NCBI RefSeq assembly: GCF_037971845.1
Contig: NZ_CP150227.1
Location: forward strand, 1,736,001-1,800,000
Direction: 5' to 3'
Source of the DNA: Paenibacillus sp. FSL R5-0766
GTDB taxonomy: Bacteria > Bacillota > Bacilli > Paenibacillales > Paenibacillaceae
DNA length: 64,000 bases
In this document: one piece after another, positions 24,925-33,438 of the stretch
Layout: each line of letters starts with the position of its first letter
Position numbering within the stretch: position 1 is the stretch's first letter
Notes under the pieces: model-generated
Told to the model about the DNA's origin: nothing
Databases searched by the model: none
The model's input: the letters and a program-made list of their open reading frames with translations, nothing else
Translations under genes and position numbers: made by a program

Positions 24925-26736
24925 TCAATTCGTATCGTCATTACCTTTATCGGAATCTGTATCCTCTTTTGGTATCTCCCAGATGATTTCGGTTCGGAAT
25001 CCGCCAAGTGGGGATGGGCCGAATAGGAGGTAGGAATGACTGCCGAACAGGTGCGTGATTCGTTGGTGCGTATTCCAAAGGCCGCAGCCCATTTCTTCTT
25101 GTAAAGGTTCCTGCATCTTCAAGTTCAGCGCTTCGTACTGTTCCGGGCTTAAGCCAGGACCATCGTCGTCGATATATATTCTGCCAAAACCATTCAAACG
25201 CTCCCCGGTAATTCGAATTTCCCCGGAAGAGTAGGACTTCGCTACACCATGTATGACGGAATTCTCGACCATCGGTTGAAGCATTAATCGTGGCACCGAC
25301 TGGGCAAGCATATCCTCAGGGATATCAATGTGATACTCAATGCGACCATTACGCAGCTTCTGGATATCCAGATAGTTGATCAGCAGCTTGATCTCTTCTT
25401 GTAGCGACGACGTCTCCCGTTCCATACGGGTGGTGTAGCGATAATACGCACTTAGGTTATGCGCCATGGAGACCACAGCTTGCTCGTCCTTCATCTGAGC
25501 CATGTTGATGATATAACCAAGACAATTATATAGGAAATGCGGATTGATCTGCGCTTGTAATTGCTTCAGCGTAGCTTCCTTGGCTCTAATTTTCTCATGG
25601 AATACATTCTCGATCAGATCTTGAATCTGATGGGACATATCGTTGAATCGGCGGAACAGGAATGAGAACTCATTCTTGTTTTTGCTATGCAGTCGGACAG
25701 AATAATCCCCTTGCTCTACGCGGCGTAAACCTTTGATCAGTTGTTTGATGGGATACTGGACATTCCGGTACAGCAGGATGGAAGCCGAGATGCCTACAAC
25801 GAGTAGCAAAATCATACTGGTGTAGAACAGATTCTGACTGAGCGAGATGGGTTTCAAAATCTGATACAGCGGGATGACGTCAACCAGATGCCAATCCAGA
25901 TAGGTGGACTTCACGGAGCTAACCAGATATTTCTTTCCGTTCAGCTTCACGACATCTTGTGTGGTGTCTTCCGGAGAATGCGTATCTAGATACTGAATGA
26001 GTTCTGCGGATAATTGCTTGTCCGCGCTGCGATTGAGGATGGGTGAATTTCCTTTGTGATACAAGAAAGGATCGCCTTGTCCCCCCGCTTTATACGTATC
26101 CAGCATATTTTGAATATTCTCGTAGCTGAAACTGGCTTCAATCACCAGATTACTTCCCGTGAGCATCCCCGGCTGTGCCAAGGAATCGGTATAAAACCAA
26201 TAGAAGGAATTTAGTTCATCCTCTGATACGGCTCCTTGATCCCCATAGGTCCATCGTCCGCTCATATTTTTTTTCAGATACTCCTCATCATATCCTGTCG
26301 TTTGATTGTAGTTGGCGATGACATCCTTATTCTGCTGTGAATGCACCGCATATCGGGTGGGCCATATATCCGTAACGCCGGTTTGCAGCGTCATCTTCTC
26401 TTGTATCACATAACGGGTCTGCATCCGGTCATATCGATCATCCCACATGTTAAGGCCGTTGAATGCTCTGACATTGGGGTCTCGGGAGAGAATCAGGCTG
26501 AAATCCATCATCTGATTGATACGGGAGTCGATCTGACTGGACAGAAAGGTGAGCTGTTTTGTGTTGGAGATCTGCAGTTCTTTGCTGACGACATCATAGG
26601 TGACGTTATTCGAGTAGGTGTACATGATTAGAATGGGGATGAACAAGACCACAATTAACAAGTTTATTTTGGCAAAAAGACTGAATGGGGATCTGGTTTT
26701 ACCTTGAAAAGGCATTAAGCGCTTCCATATATGCAT
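24925..26736 (-). CDS. YesM-like sensor histidine kinase
   Basis: A 603-residue two-pass membrane kinase. Membrane segments at about 22-42 and 300-320 flank a roughly 250-residue extracellular sensor (dCache-like). Then come HAMP (YPIKQLIKGLRRVEQGDYSV), a His_kinase domain with QINPHFLYNCLGYI (His about 400) and an ATPase domain with MVENSVIHG and DDGPGLS. It phosphorylates the AraC-type regulator at 23046. AGAAGGAGAC precedes the ATG. It is divergent from the permease operon, with a 169-base shared promoter region. Confidence 0.92.
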   Translation of the reverse strand: MHIWKRLMPFQGKTRSPFSLFAKINLLIVVLFIPILIMYTYSNNVTYDVVSKELQISNTKQLTFLSSQIDSRINQMMDFSLILSRDPNVRAFNGLNMWDDRYDRMQTRYVIQEKMTLQTGVTDIWPTRYAVHSQQNKDVIANYNQTTGYDEEYLKKNMSGRWTYGDQGAVSEDELNSFYWFYTDSLAQPGMLTGSNLVIEASFSYENIQNMLDTYKAGGQGDPFLYHKGNSPILNRSADKQLSAELIQYLDTHSPEDTTQDVVKLNGKKYLVSSVKSTYLDWHLVDVIPLYQILKPISLSQNLFYTSMILLLVVGISASILLYRNVQYPIKQLIKGLRRVEQGDYSVRLHSKNKNEFSFLFRRFNDMSHQIQDLIENVFHEKIRAKEATLKQLQAQINPHFLYNCLGYIINMAQMKDEQAVVSMAHNLSAYYRYTTRMERETSSLQEEIKLLINYLDIQKLRNGRIEYHIDIPEDMLAQSVPRLMLQPMVENSVIHGVAKSYSSGEIRITGERLNGFGRIYIDDDGPGLSPEQYEALNLKMQEPLQEEMGCGLWNTHQRITHLFGSHSYLLFGPSPLGGFRTEIIWEIPKEDTDSDKGNDDTN

Positions 26737-26905
26737 GAAAAGTCTCCTTCTAATTCGTGTGTAAACAACCTCTTCTGATGATACCCTAACAAAACACTAT
26801 CAAGCCTAACAATGTTATATAGCAGACCTCAGAATGGCTTGATACTATTTATATCAGAGAACCCGATCACACACAAAAACTTTTTTTGGGAACAGGAGAA
26901 GCGCT

Positions 26906-27868
26906 ATGGAGGCTAAATTGGAGGGTAAGCGGATCCCGCAGGCAAACGTTGGGAACAAGCTGGATAAAAAGAGAAAAAAACGCTACAAACAGCCATGGAT
27001 TCTGCACTTTATGGTGTTGCCGGCGGCCATTATGGTCTTTATATTTTCATACATTCCGATGTCCGGGATTTTGATGGCATTTCAAGATTATAAACCTGCA
27101 CTGGGATTTTTCAATTCCGAATGGGTAGGACTGAAACACTTTAGGTACATGTGGGAAAATGATTATTTCCTGCAAATTACGTGGAACACGTTGTTCTTTG
27201 CCTGTTCCAAGATTGTCATGAACCTGATTATTCCGTTTGTATTCGCCTTATTACTTAATGAGGTACGGAAGATGGCGCTGAAAAGAACGATTCAAACGCT
27301 CGTGTATCTTCCTCACTTTCTGTCCTGGGTTACGCTATCAGGCATTTTGATCGACATTCTGGCCCAGACGGGTATTGTCAATCAGTTTCTGGTTTCGGTA
27401 TTCGGCATCAAGCCGATCTTTTTCCTGGGGGATGGCAGCTGGTTCCGATTCACGATTATCGCGAGTGATGTCTGGAAAGAGTTTGGATTCAACACAATCA
27501 TCTTCCTCGCGGCACTGTCTGGCATAAACCCTGCACTTTATGAAGCGGCTGAAGTGGACGGCGCAGGACGCTGGAAGCAAACGATGTATATTACCATCCC
27601 GGCACTTATTCCGATTGGGATCGTCATCGCCACCCTGGCACTGGGGAATGTGCTTAACGCCAACTTTGACCAGATCTTTAACTTATATAGTCCGTTGATT
27701 TACCAACAAGGAGATATTATCGATACGTTTGTGTATAGAGAAGGTCTGCTTAGTGGGCAGTTCAGTTTTGCTACCGCTGTGAATCTGTTCAAATCGGTCA
27801 TCAGCCTGATCCTGATTGTGATCTCGTACCGACTGGCTTACCGATTCGCCGGATACCGAATTTTCTAG
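26906..27868 (+). CDS. sugar ABC transporter permease, LplB-like
   Basis: A 320-residue six-helix permease of the CUT1 MalF class. The cytoplasmic loop EAAEVDGAGRWKQTMYITIP is the EAA motif that docks the ATPase. The N-terminus is positively charged (about 35 residues) before the first helix. AGGAG lies seven bases before the ATG. First gene of a two-permease operon; no ATPase gene is nearby, so a shared MsmX-type ATPase is expected. Confidence 0.92.
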   Translation: MEAKLEGKRIPQANVGNKLDKKRKKRYKQPWILHFMVLPAAIMVFIFSYIPMSGILMAFQDYKPALGFFNSEWVGLKHFRYMWENDYFLQITWNTLFFACSKIVMNLIIPFVFALLLNEVRKMALKRTIQTLVYLPHFLSWVTLSGILIDILAQTGIVNQFLVSVFGIKPIFFLGDGSWFRFTIIASDVWKEFGFNTIIFLAALSGINPALYEAAEVDGAGRWKQTMYITIPALIPIGIVIATLALGNVLNANFDQIFNLYSPLIYQQGDIIDTFVYREGLLSGQFSFATAVNLFKSVISLILIVISYRLAYRFAGYRIF

Positions 27869-27884
27869 AAAGGAGGACGAACGA

Positions 27885-28757
27885 ATGTATCATAAAACGA
27901 TGCCTTACCGCATATTCAGCATATTCAACAATGTGTTACTGACCATCCTTTCACTGCTCTGCTTGCTGCCTTTGTATCACTTGCTCATGGTATCACTTAG
28001 CGCATCTGCACCTGCAAATGCTGGTCTCGTCACGTTCTGGCCAATTGGATTTACACTGGAGGCGTATGCCAAGACGTTCGCCAATACCAACTTCCTCTCC
28101 TCCTTATGGGTATCTGTGGAGCGGACGGTACTTGGTACTGGACTTGCGTTAATCGTTAATACGATTGCAGCCTATGCGCTTTCCAAAGAGACGCGGGTGT
28201 TCCGCGCACGTAACATCTATCTATGGTATTTTGTCATCACGATGCTGTTTAGCGGTGGCCTCATTCCGGGATATATCCTGATTCTGAAGCTGGGACTGAT
28301 GAACACATTGCTGGCCTTGATTCTGCCGGGATTGGTTGCGGTGTTTAACATTATTCTGTTGCTGAATTTCTTCCGTACCGTTCCGAAGGATCTGGAAGAA
28401 GCGGCATTTATCGATGGCGCAGGGCACTTTAAAACGTTTATCAAAATCTATCTGCCTGTCTCCGTACCTGTTATTGCAACGGTTTCGCTCTTCATGATGG
28501 TTGGGCATTGGAACGCATACTTTGACGGGATTATCTACATCCGTGATGCGGAGAAGCTGCCACTCGCGACATTCATGCAGACGATCATCGTGCAGGCCGA
28601 TATGTCGAAGCTTGATCCAGAAGCCGTGAAGAACCTGTCCCAACGGACCATTCGGGCTTCGCAGATCTTTATCAGCGCGCTGCCGATCCTGCTTGTGTAT
28701 CCGTTCCTGCAACGGTATTTCGTGACTGGGATTGTAGTTGGTGCTGTTAAGGAATAG
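27885..28757 (+). CDS. sugar ABC transporter permease, LplC-like
   Basis: A 290-residue six-helix permease of the MalG class, partner of the permease encoded 16 bases upstream. The EAA motif reads EEAAFIDGAGHFKTFIKIYL, and the C-terminus ends in VTGIVVGAVKE, typical of LplC/YtcP. AAAGGAGGACG precedes the ATG. Confidence 0.92.
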   Translation: MYHKTMPYRIFSIFNNVLLTILSLLCLLPLYHLLMVSLSASAPANAGLVTFWPIGFTLEAYAKTFANTNFLSSLWVSVERTVLGTGLALIVNTIAAYALSKETRVFRARNIYLWYFVITMLFSGGLIPGYILILKLGLMNTLLALILPGLVAVFNIILLLNFFRTVPKDLEEAAFIDGAGHFKTFIKIYLPVSVPVIATVSLFMMVGHWNAYFDGIIYIRDAEKLPLATFMQTIIVQADMSKLDPEAVKNLSQRTIRASQIFISALPILLVYPFLQRYFVTGIVVGAVKE

Positions 28758-28806
28758 TTGAATGTAGGGAATGAATAGGATTGTAAAATGGAGTCACTGA
28801 ACTGGG

Positions 28807-28832
28807 GAAGGCCAGGGAGGTGGCTTCTTTTT
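28807..28832 (+). terminator. terminator after the permease operon
   Basis: GAAGGCCA and TGGCTTC pair, with one unpaired G, around GGGAGG, then TTTTT follows. Confidence 0.7.
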
Positions 28833-28944
28833 GTGTATGGATGAAGAACGTTGCATATATGTAGTGTATTACCTTTATTTAAATAAAATGGTACATTGGA
28901 AGTTGATGAAAGAGTTGTTTTATTAAGCCGAGAGGATGAATACG

Positions 28945-30564
28945 ATGATGGATCAAAACTTGAAACAAGCAATAGTCAGGGGAGAAACTTCGCTAGGCAT
29001 TGAATTTGGATCCACACGAATCAAAGCTGTACTTATTGATCCCCATTTTAATACCATCTGTTCCAGCAGTTATGAGTGGGAAAATCAATTGATTGGCGGT
29101 TACTGGACTTACCCTATGGATGAAATGATTCATGGGTTGCAACAAACCTATCATCAATTAAAGCAAGAGATTGAAACAAATTATGGTGTAACGATACAAA
29201 AAATTGGCTCAATCGGATGTTCTGCTATGATGCAGGGTTACATTGCACTCGATCAAACAGGGGAGTTATTGGTTCCGTTCCGTACATGGCGCAATGCCAC
29301 AACGGGTAAGGCTGCATCAGAGCTAACCGAGAAATTCCAGTTTAAAATTCCAGAGCGTTGGAGCATCGCACATTTGTATCAAGCGATTTTGAACGGAGAA
29401 GAGCATGTCACTAACATCAATTATATTACGACGTTATCGGGTTACATACATCGGCTGTTAACTGGCAGTAAAGCTATGGGTATAGGGGATGCCTCAGGTA
29501 TGTTCCCAATTGATGAATCCACACTGGAATACCATGAAGATATGTTGAAGAAGTTTGACGATTTAATTGCCGACAAAGGCTACCCGTGGAATCTTAAAGA
29601 TATTTTACCTAAAGTGTACACTGCCGGTGAACATGCCGGATATCTTAGTGAAGCTGGTGCCCGACTGTTAGATCCATCAGGTAACTTGGAATCCAATATT
29701 CCACTGTGCCCTCCGGAAGGCGATGCTGGAACAGGCATGGTTGCTACGAATAGTGTCCAAAAACGTACGGGTAACATCTCCGTAGGTACATCGATTTTTG
29801 CCATGATTGTATTAGATAAAAACCTATCTACGGTATACCCTGAGATTGACATCGTGACTACACCTGATGGCAATCCGGTGGCTATGGTTCTTGCGAATAA
29901 CTGCTCCAGCGATATTAATGCCTGGGTCGACTTGTTCCGTGAGTTTTATGAGGCTATGGGACAGAAGCCCGATATGAACCAGTTATTCAGTGTATTGTTC
30001 AATGAAGCATTGAAAGCTGACGCTGATGGCGGTGGCTTACTGAGCTATGGCTACTATTCAGGCGAGAACATTACAGGAATTGCAAAAGGTCGTCCGTTGT
30101 TTGTACGTTCTCCGGAGAGCCGCTTCAATCTGGCAAACTTTATGAGAGTCCATCTGTTTGCTGCGTTTGCTGCACTAAGGCTCGGGCTGGATATTCTTAC
30201 ACAGAAGGAGCACGTAACGATTGAGCACATTTGGGCGCATGGCGGATTGTTCAAAACCCCACGAGTTGCTCAAAAAATGTGCGCATCCGCACTGAATATT
30301 CCCGTGTCGGTCATGTCTACCGCGGGTGAAGGCGGCGCATGGGGAATGGCTATTTTGGCTTCCTACATGGTTAATAAGCAGCAGCACGAGGGTTTGGCGG
30401 AGTACCTTACCACCAAGGTGTTTATTGATGCAGAAGGACAAGAGGTTTCTCCGAATAGCGCGGATGTGAATGGATTTGCCTTGTTCATGGAGCGTTACAC
30501 GGAAGGACTGGCCATTGAGCAGTCAGCAATAGATCATTTCGTGGAAAATGCGAAGAAAGCCTGA
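28945..30564 (+). CDS. FGGY-family carbohydrate kinase (AraB-like)
   Basis: A 539-residue sugar kinase. GIEFGSTRIKAVLID (about 18-32) is the N-terminal phosphate-1 motif. The segment RTWRN, then PEGDAGTGMVATN, and the C-terminal AHGGLFKTPRVAQKM (with GEGGAWGMAIL) fit the FGGY C-domain of ribulokinase-like proteins. It phosphorylates a sugar or polyol in the cytoplasm; the substrate is unknown, and no aldolase or isomerase gene is adjacent. The start at 28945 is chosen because AGAGGA ends eight bases upstream; 28936 is too close to it. A terminator separates it from the transporter genes, so it may be regulated separately. Confidence 0.85.
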   Translation: MMDQNLKQAIVRGETSLGIEFGSTRIKAVLIDPHFNTICSSSYEWENQLIGGYWTYPMDEMIHGLQQTYHQLKQEIETNYGVTIQKIGSIGCSAMMQGYIALDQTGELLVPFRTWRNATTGKAASELTEKFQFKIPERWSIAHLYQAILNGEEHVTNINYITTLSGYIHRLLTGSKAMGIGDASGMFPIDESTLEYHEDMLKKFDDLIADKGYPWNLKDILPKVYTAGEHAGYLSEAGARLLDPSGNLESNIPLCPPEGDAGTGMVATNSVQKRTGNISVGTSIFAMIVLDKNLSTVYPEIDIVTTPDGNPVAMVLANNCSSDINAWVDLFREFYEAMGQKPDMNQLFSVLFNEALKADADGGGLLSYGYYSGENITGIAKGRPLFVRSPESRFNLANFMRVHLFAAFAALRLGLDILTQKEHVTIEHIWAHGGLFKTPRVAQKMCASALNIPVSVMSTAGEGGAWGMAILASYMVNKQQHEGLAEYLTTKVFIDAEGQEVSPNSADVNGFALFMERYTEGLAIEQSAIDHFVENAKKA

Positions 30565-30712
30565 GAATCATATTTCTTGAACAGAGGAAATTGGAACGAA
30601 GCCCGTTGCCTACACTATGCTGCCCTGTTATAATTTCGATATATCTATCGTATAGGGGGTTATGACGTGGCAATATGGATGATGCCGGATTGCTCGTTCG
30701 CTAGAAAGCCTT

Positions 30713-30856
30713 ATGCAAAGCCTGAATAGGGGCGGACTTTGTGTAGGGCGCGACAAAATGAGATTGTTTGCCCTGGAATCAACATCAACATAATGTTACA
30801 TCCCGCAGGCTTTGCACCTTATTTGTTCTTCCAATAAAAATAAGGGGCTGAACGCC
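30713..30856 (+). promoter_or_regulatory. structured leader of the FusB-type gene, possible antibiotic-responsive attenuator
   Basis: A perfect 11-bp long-range pairing joins TGCAAAGCCTG (30714-30724) and CAGGCTTTGCA (30806-30816). Inside, GGGC with GCCC and ACAA with TTGT form one hairpin (30746-30773). Just downstream, CCTTATTT (30817-30824) pairs perfectly with AAATAAGG (30838-30845), covering the AAGGGG ribosome binding site (30842-30847) of the gene at 30857. A short open frame of 26 codons spans 30713-30793. This arrangement (leader peptide plus alternative stems plus hidden ribosome binding site) is the standard layout of translational attenuation for ribosome-targeting antibiotic resistance. 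Confidence 0.6.
30758..30793 (+). CDS. putative leader peptide
   Basis: ATG 30758 encodes MRLFALESTST and stops at TAA 30791-30793, 64 bases ahead of the FusB-type gene. AGGG at 30745-30748 could be its ribosome binding site. An in-frame upstream ATG at 30713 would extend it to 26 residues (start MQSLNRGG). A ribosome stalled on it would disrupt the closing stem at 30806. Evidence is positional only. Confidence 0.4.
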   Translation: MRLFALESTST

Positions 30857-31498
30857 ATGCAAACACCATTTATTCAGAATCATCAATTTAATTATATTCA
30901 AAAACAAGCTGATTTCCTGCTGAAAACGCTACGCTCGGTTGTGGATCCCAAAGTATTGGAAACCGTCCGTTATACGGTCGGCACCAATGCGGTGAGCATC
31001 TTCGATGACCTCACTCCGGAGCAGAAGCAACTGCTGGAGCAGTTATCCACGTATGAGACGACACATGAATTGCAGACGTATCTGAACCAGCTCGAATCAT
31101 ATCTGATTCCATTTCCGCAAGTATCAGCGAAGCAGATTCAGAAGCTGTTTCCTAAGGCGAAGAAGCTTAAATTGCCGGATCTGGAGTTAGTCGATTACGC
31201 ACGTACTACCTATCTGAGATGGACTGACATTGCGACGAGCCGTTTGTTCATCGTGTACCCGTACGAAGGCAGATTCCTCGGTATTGAGGGACGGCTTACA
31301 GCCACGAACAAAAAAGGGTACTGCATGTTCTGTCATCGCCATCAGGAGCTCGGATTCTTCAACGTGAAGACCAAGGCTCATTCGGCGGATAACTTTTCTT
31401 CCATTGCCCAGTACGTATGCATGGATAACACAGCTTGCAACCATAGCATTACCGATATCACTATGCTGGAGAAGTTTCTTCTCTCGACAGTAAAATAA
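30857..31498 (+). CDS. FusB-type elongation factor G-binding protein (fusidic acid resistance family)
   Basis: A 213-residue two-domain protein with the same length as FusB/FusC. The N-terminal helical domain (1-80) starts MQTPFIQNHQFNYIQKQ. The C-terminal domain carries a treble-clef zinc site with C156-x2-C159 (CMFCHRH) and C188-x5-C194 (CMDNTACNH), as in FusB. These proteins bind EF-G and release it from the ribosome, giving resistance to fusidic acid; in Paenibacillus the chromosomal copy may be intrinsic. AAGGGG nine bases before the ATG sits in a stem of the leader. A strong terminator follows. Confidence 0.9.
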   Translation: MQTPFIQNHQFNYIQKQADFLLKTLRSVVDPKVLETVRYTVGTNAVSIFDDLTPEQKQLLEQLSTYETTHELQTYLNQLESYLIPFPQVSAKQIQKLFPKAKKLKLPDLELVDYARTTYLRWTDIATSRLFIVYPYEGRFLGIEGRLTATNKKGYCMFCHRHQELGFFNVKTKAHSADNFSSIAQYVCMDNTACNHSITDITMLEKFLLSTVK

Positions 31499-31516
31499 TG
31501 CAAGACACACAGGCAG

Positions 31517-31541
31517 GGTCGCTCTTCGGAGCGACCTTTTT
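31517..31541 (+). terminator. terminator after the FusB-type gene
   Basis: GGTCGCTC and GAGCGACC form a perfect 8-bp stem with loop TTCG and then TTTTT. Confidence 0.92.
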
Positions 31542-31628
31542 GCCGTGTTCAAACGTAGTGATTTGCCATTGAACGTACCACAAAACTTCAGAATTCATAG
31601 TCGGGGTCATGCCTTTTTTCTCATACGA

Positions 31629-32216
31629 TCATGGAGTCGGAATATCGTTGACATAGTTCAGTCCCAAGTGATGTGCATGGTTCAGCAGTGCCTCATAATG
31701 CTCAGGCTTGGATTCCAACGTTTCATATATAAACTCAACCCTTGATTGGGACACACCGCAATAATCGGCAATCCCCACATTGAGCAGGTTGGCGATCGAT
31801 TGACCATAATTGCGCTTATGCATCTGTTCTTCCGTCACACCCGAAAGAGCGATCCACAATATCTGCTGATGAGGAAGTTTGTTCGCGCCATAGGCAAATC
31901 CGTTGTTCATGACACGATCCACATAACCTTTCAACATGGCTGGCAGATGCCACCACCAGAGAGGAAACACAAAAGCCACAGCATCGTGCTTCTTCAAACG
32001 CTCCATCTCCGTTTCAACCTCTGGTGAGAACACCTGATTTTCTTGAGTATAGTCGGGTTCATCCTTTTCACGAAGAATCGGGTCGAATCCAATTCCATGC
32101 AAATCCAATATCTCATAACCGTGACCAGCCTCGGTAAGCCCTTTTGCAAAACGTTCAGCTACCTGGAAGGTCAACGAATCTTTACGCGGGTGGGATACTA
32201 CAACGAGTACGTTCAT
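31629..32216 (-). CDS. NAD(P)H-dependent oxidoreductase (flavodoxin-like fold)
   Basis: A 195-residue FMN-dependent NAD(P)H oxidoreductase of the NQO1/KefF/MdaB group. VVVSHPRKDSLT (about residues 4-15) is the FMN-phosphate loop, VFPLWWWHLPAMLKGYVDRV (about 80-99) is the second signature, and GANKLPH follows. It probably reduces quinones or nitro/azo compounds. ATG 32216 is preferred, as upstream codons lack conserved content. It is divergent from an HxlR-type regulator, a common pairing in which electrophiles induce the reductase. Confidence 0.88.
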   Translation of the reverse strand: MNVLVVVSHPRKDSLTFQVAERFAKGLTEAGHGYEILDLHGIGFDPILREKDEPDYTQENQVFSPEVETEMERLKKHDAVAFVFPLWWWHLPAMLKGYVDRVMNNGFAYGANKLPHQQILWIALSGVTEEQMHKRNYGQSIANLLNVGIADYCGVSQSRVEFIYETLESKPEHYEALLNHAHHLGLNYVNDIPTP

Positions 32217-32321
32217 CTTATCTTTCACTACCTTTCTGGATTGCAGTCTTGTAGCCATAAATCAGTGGCTGATGCTATTATAAACAGGTATGAAAACATC
32301 TGGAAGTACGCACTTTGATGT

Positions 32322-32359
32322 TCTATAGGAAGAATGAAGTGCCATAGGAACATCAAAGT
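32322..32359. promoter_or_regulatory. 12-bp inverted repeat, probable HxlR operator
   Basis: ACTTTGATGTTC (32322-32333) and GAACATCAAAGT (32348-32359) are perfect inverted copies separated by 14 bases, in the shared promoter region of the oxidoreductase and HxlR genes. GTAC also flanks both arms. Fits a dimeric winged-helix regulator. Confidence 0.75.
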
Positions 32360-32463
32360 ACCCTAAATGGATGCCTCGAAATGGGCTTAAATAATAGAAA
32401 GAAGAGCAGCAAAAAGTTTATATTTTCACTTGGGATACAGCCTGATTATGGAGGGGTTCAAAA

Positions 32464-32850
32464 ATGACAGAACATGGAGAAACGAGTGCTCCAAAAAAAT
32501 ATAAAGTAGGCGTGGAAGCGGCCTTGGAAGTAATGGGCGGAAAGTGGAAGCCATTGATTATTTATCATTTGATGACCGGGCGGAAACGTACGTCGGAGCT
32601 TCGAAGATTGATACCGGACATTACGCAGAAGATGCTGACGACACAGCTCAGAGGACTGGAAAAGGATGAGATCGTACAGCGCAAGGTATATTCGGAGGTG
32701 CCTCCCAAAGTGGAATATGAGTTGACGGACTACGGCTGGGGACTCAAGCCCGCCTTGGACCATCTGTGCTATTGGGGAGAAGAGCATCTGGACAAAATCC
32801 ACGGGGATAGGTTTAAAGTATTGGAGGATTTCGATTCTCAGGAAAGTTGA
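32464..32850 (+). CDS. HxlR-family transcriptional regulator
   Basis: A 128-residue winged-helix regulator. ALEVMGGKWKPLIIYHLM (about residues 19-36) is the HxlR signature, followed by RTSELRRLIPDITQKMLT and RGLEKDEIVQRKVY (recognition helix and wing). It lacks the N-terminal Cys of HypR-type members (that segment reads KYKVGVEAA), so thiol sensing is not evident. GGAGGGG precedes the ATG. Expected to bind the inverted repeat at 32322 and control the divergent oxidoreductase. The Nudix gene follows 18 bases later and may be cotranscribed. Confidence 0.9.
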   Translation: MTEHGETSAPKKYKVGVEAALEVMGGKWKPLIIYHLMTGRKRTSELRRLIPDITQKMLTTQLRGLEKDEIVQRKVYSEVPPKVEYELTDYGWGLKPALDHLCYWGEEHLDKIHGDRFKVLEDFDSQES

Positions 32851-32868
32851 AGAGAGGGGCACGAGAAG

Positions 32869-33360
32869 GTGGATGGTGCAGAGCACGTGAAACAGGCAGT
32901 TCCCATTCGTTGTGAAGGCGTGGCTGTAGTTCTGTTGAAGAAAAGCCACGATCAATACCGTGTACTGATGCTAAAGCGGGCTGGTCGTATGTTGCATAAC
33001 GAGTGGTGTTATGTTGGTGGCGGGATAGAAAAGGGCGAGAAGGCATGGGAAGCTGCACTCAGAGAAGTTCATGAGGAAACAGGTATTACGGAAGTCCGGT
33101 TGTATTCTGCCAATCAATTCGAGCAATATTATTCACCCATGGAGGAGTACATCTATATTGCTCCCGTATTCGTAGGATATGTGGATGAAGGCCAGGTTGT
33201 CCGGTTAAATCATGAACATATCGAGTACCAATGGATGACGTTTGACGAAGCCAAAGAAAATGCGGCATTACCCGGCATTGATAATATTTTGGATTTTGTT
33301 GAAAAGCATTTTGCCAAGAAGGCTCCGTCGAAATGGCTGCGGATTGATGGGAAGATGTAA
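32869..33360 (+). CDS. Nudix hydrolase
   Basis: A 163-residue Nudix pyrophosphohydrolase. The Nudix box GGGIEKGEKAWEAALREVHE, ending ETGI (about residues 45-68), is complete with the REXXEE glutamates. Substrate unknown (nucleoside diphosphate linked to X). GTG 32869 with GAGAGGGGC upstream. Its last about 200 bases (33157-33360) recur at 36362-36565, giving a direct repeat that bounds about 3 kb of other sequence. Possibly cotranscribed with the HxlR gene. Confidence 0.9.
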   Translation: MDGAEHVKQAVPIRCEGVAVVLLKKSHDQYRVLMLKRAGRMLHNEWCYVGGGIEKGEKAWEAALREVHEETGITEVRLYSANQFEQYYSPMEEYIYIAPVFVGYVDEGQVVRLNHEHIEYQWMTFDEAKENAALPGIDNILDFVEKHFAKKAPSKWLRIDGKM

Positions 33361-33438
33361 TTCGAGATCAGAAGATATGAAGGTTTTTAGAGAAATTCAG
33401 AAGTTTAGAGGCATAATAATGAAAGAGGTGTGAGACAA

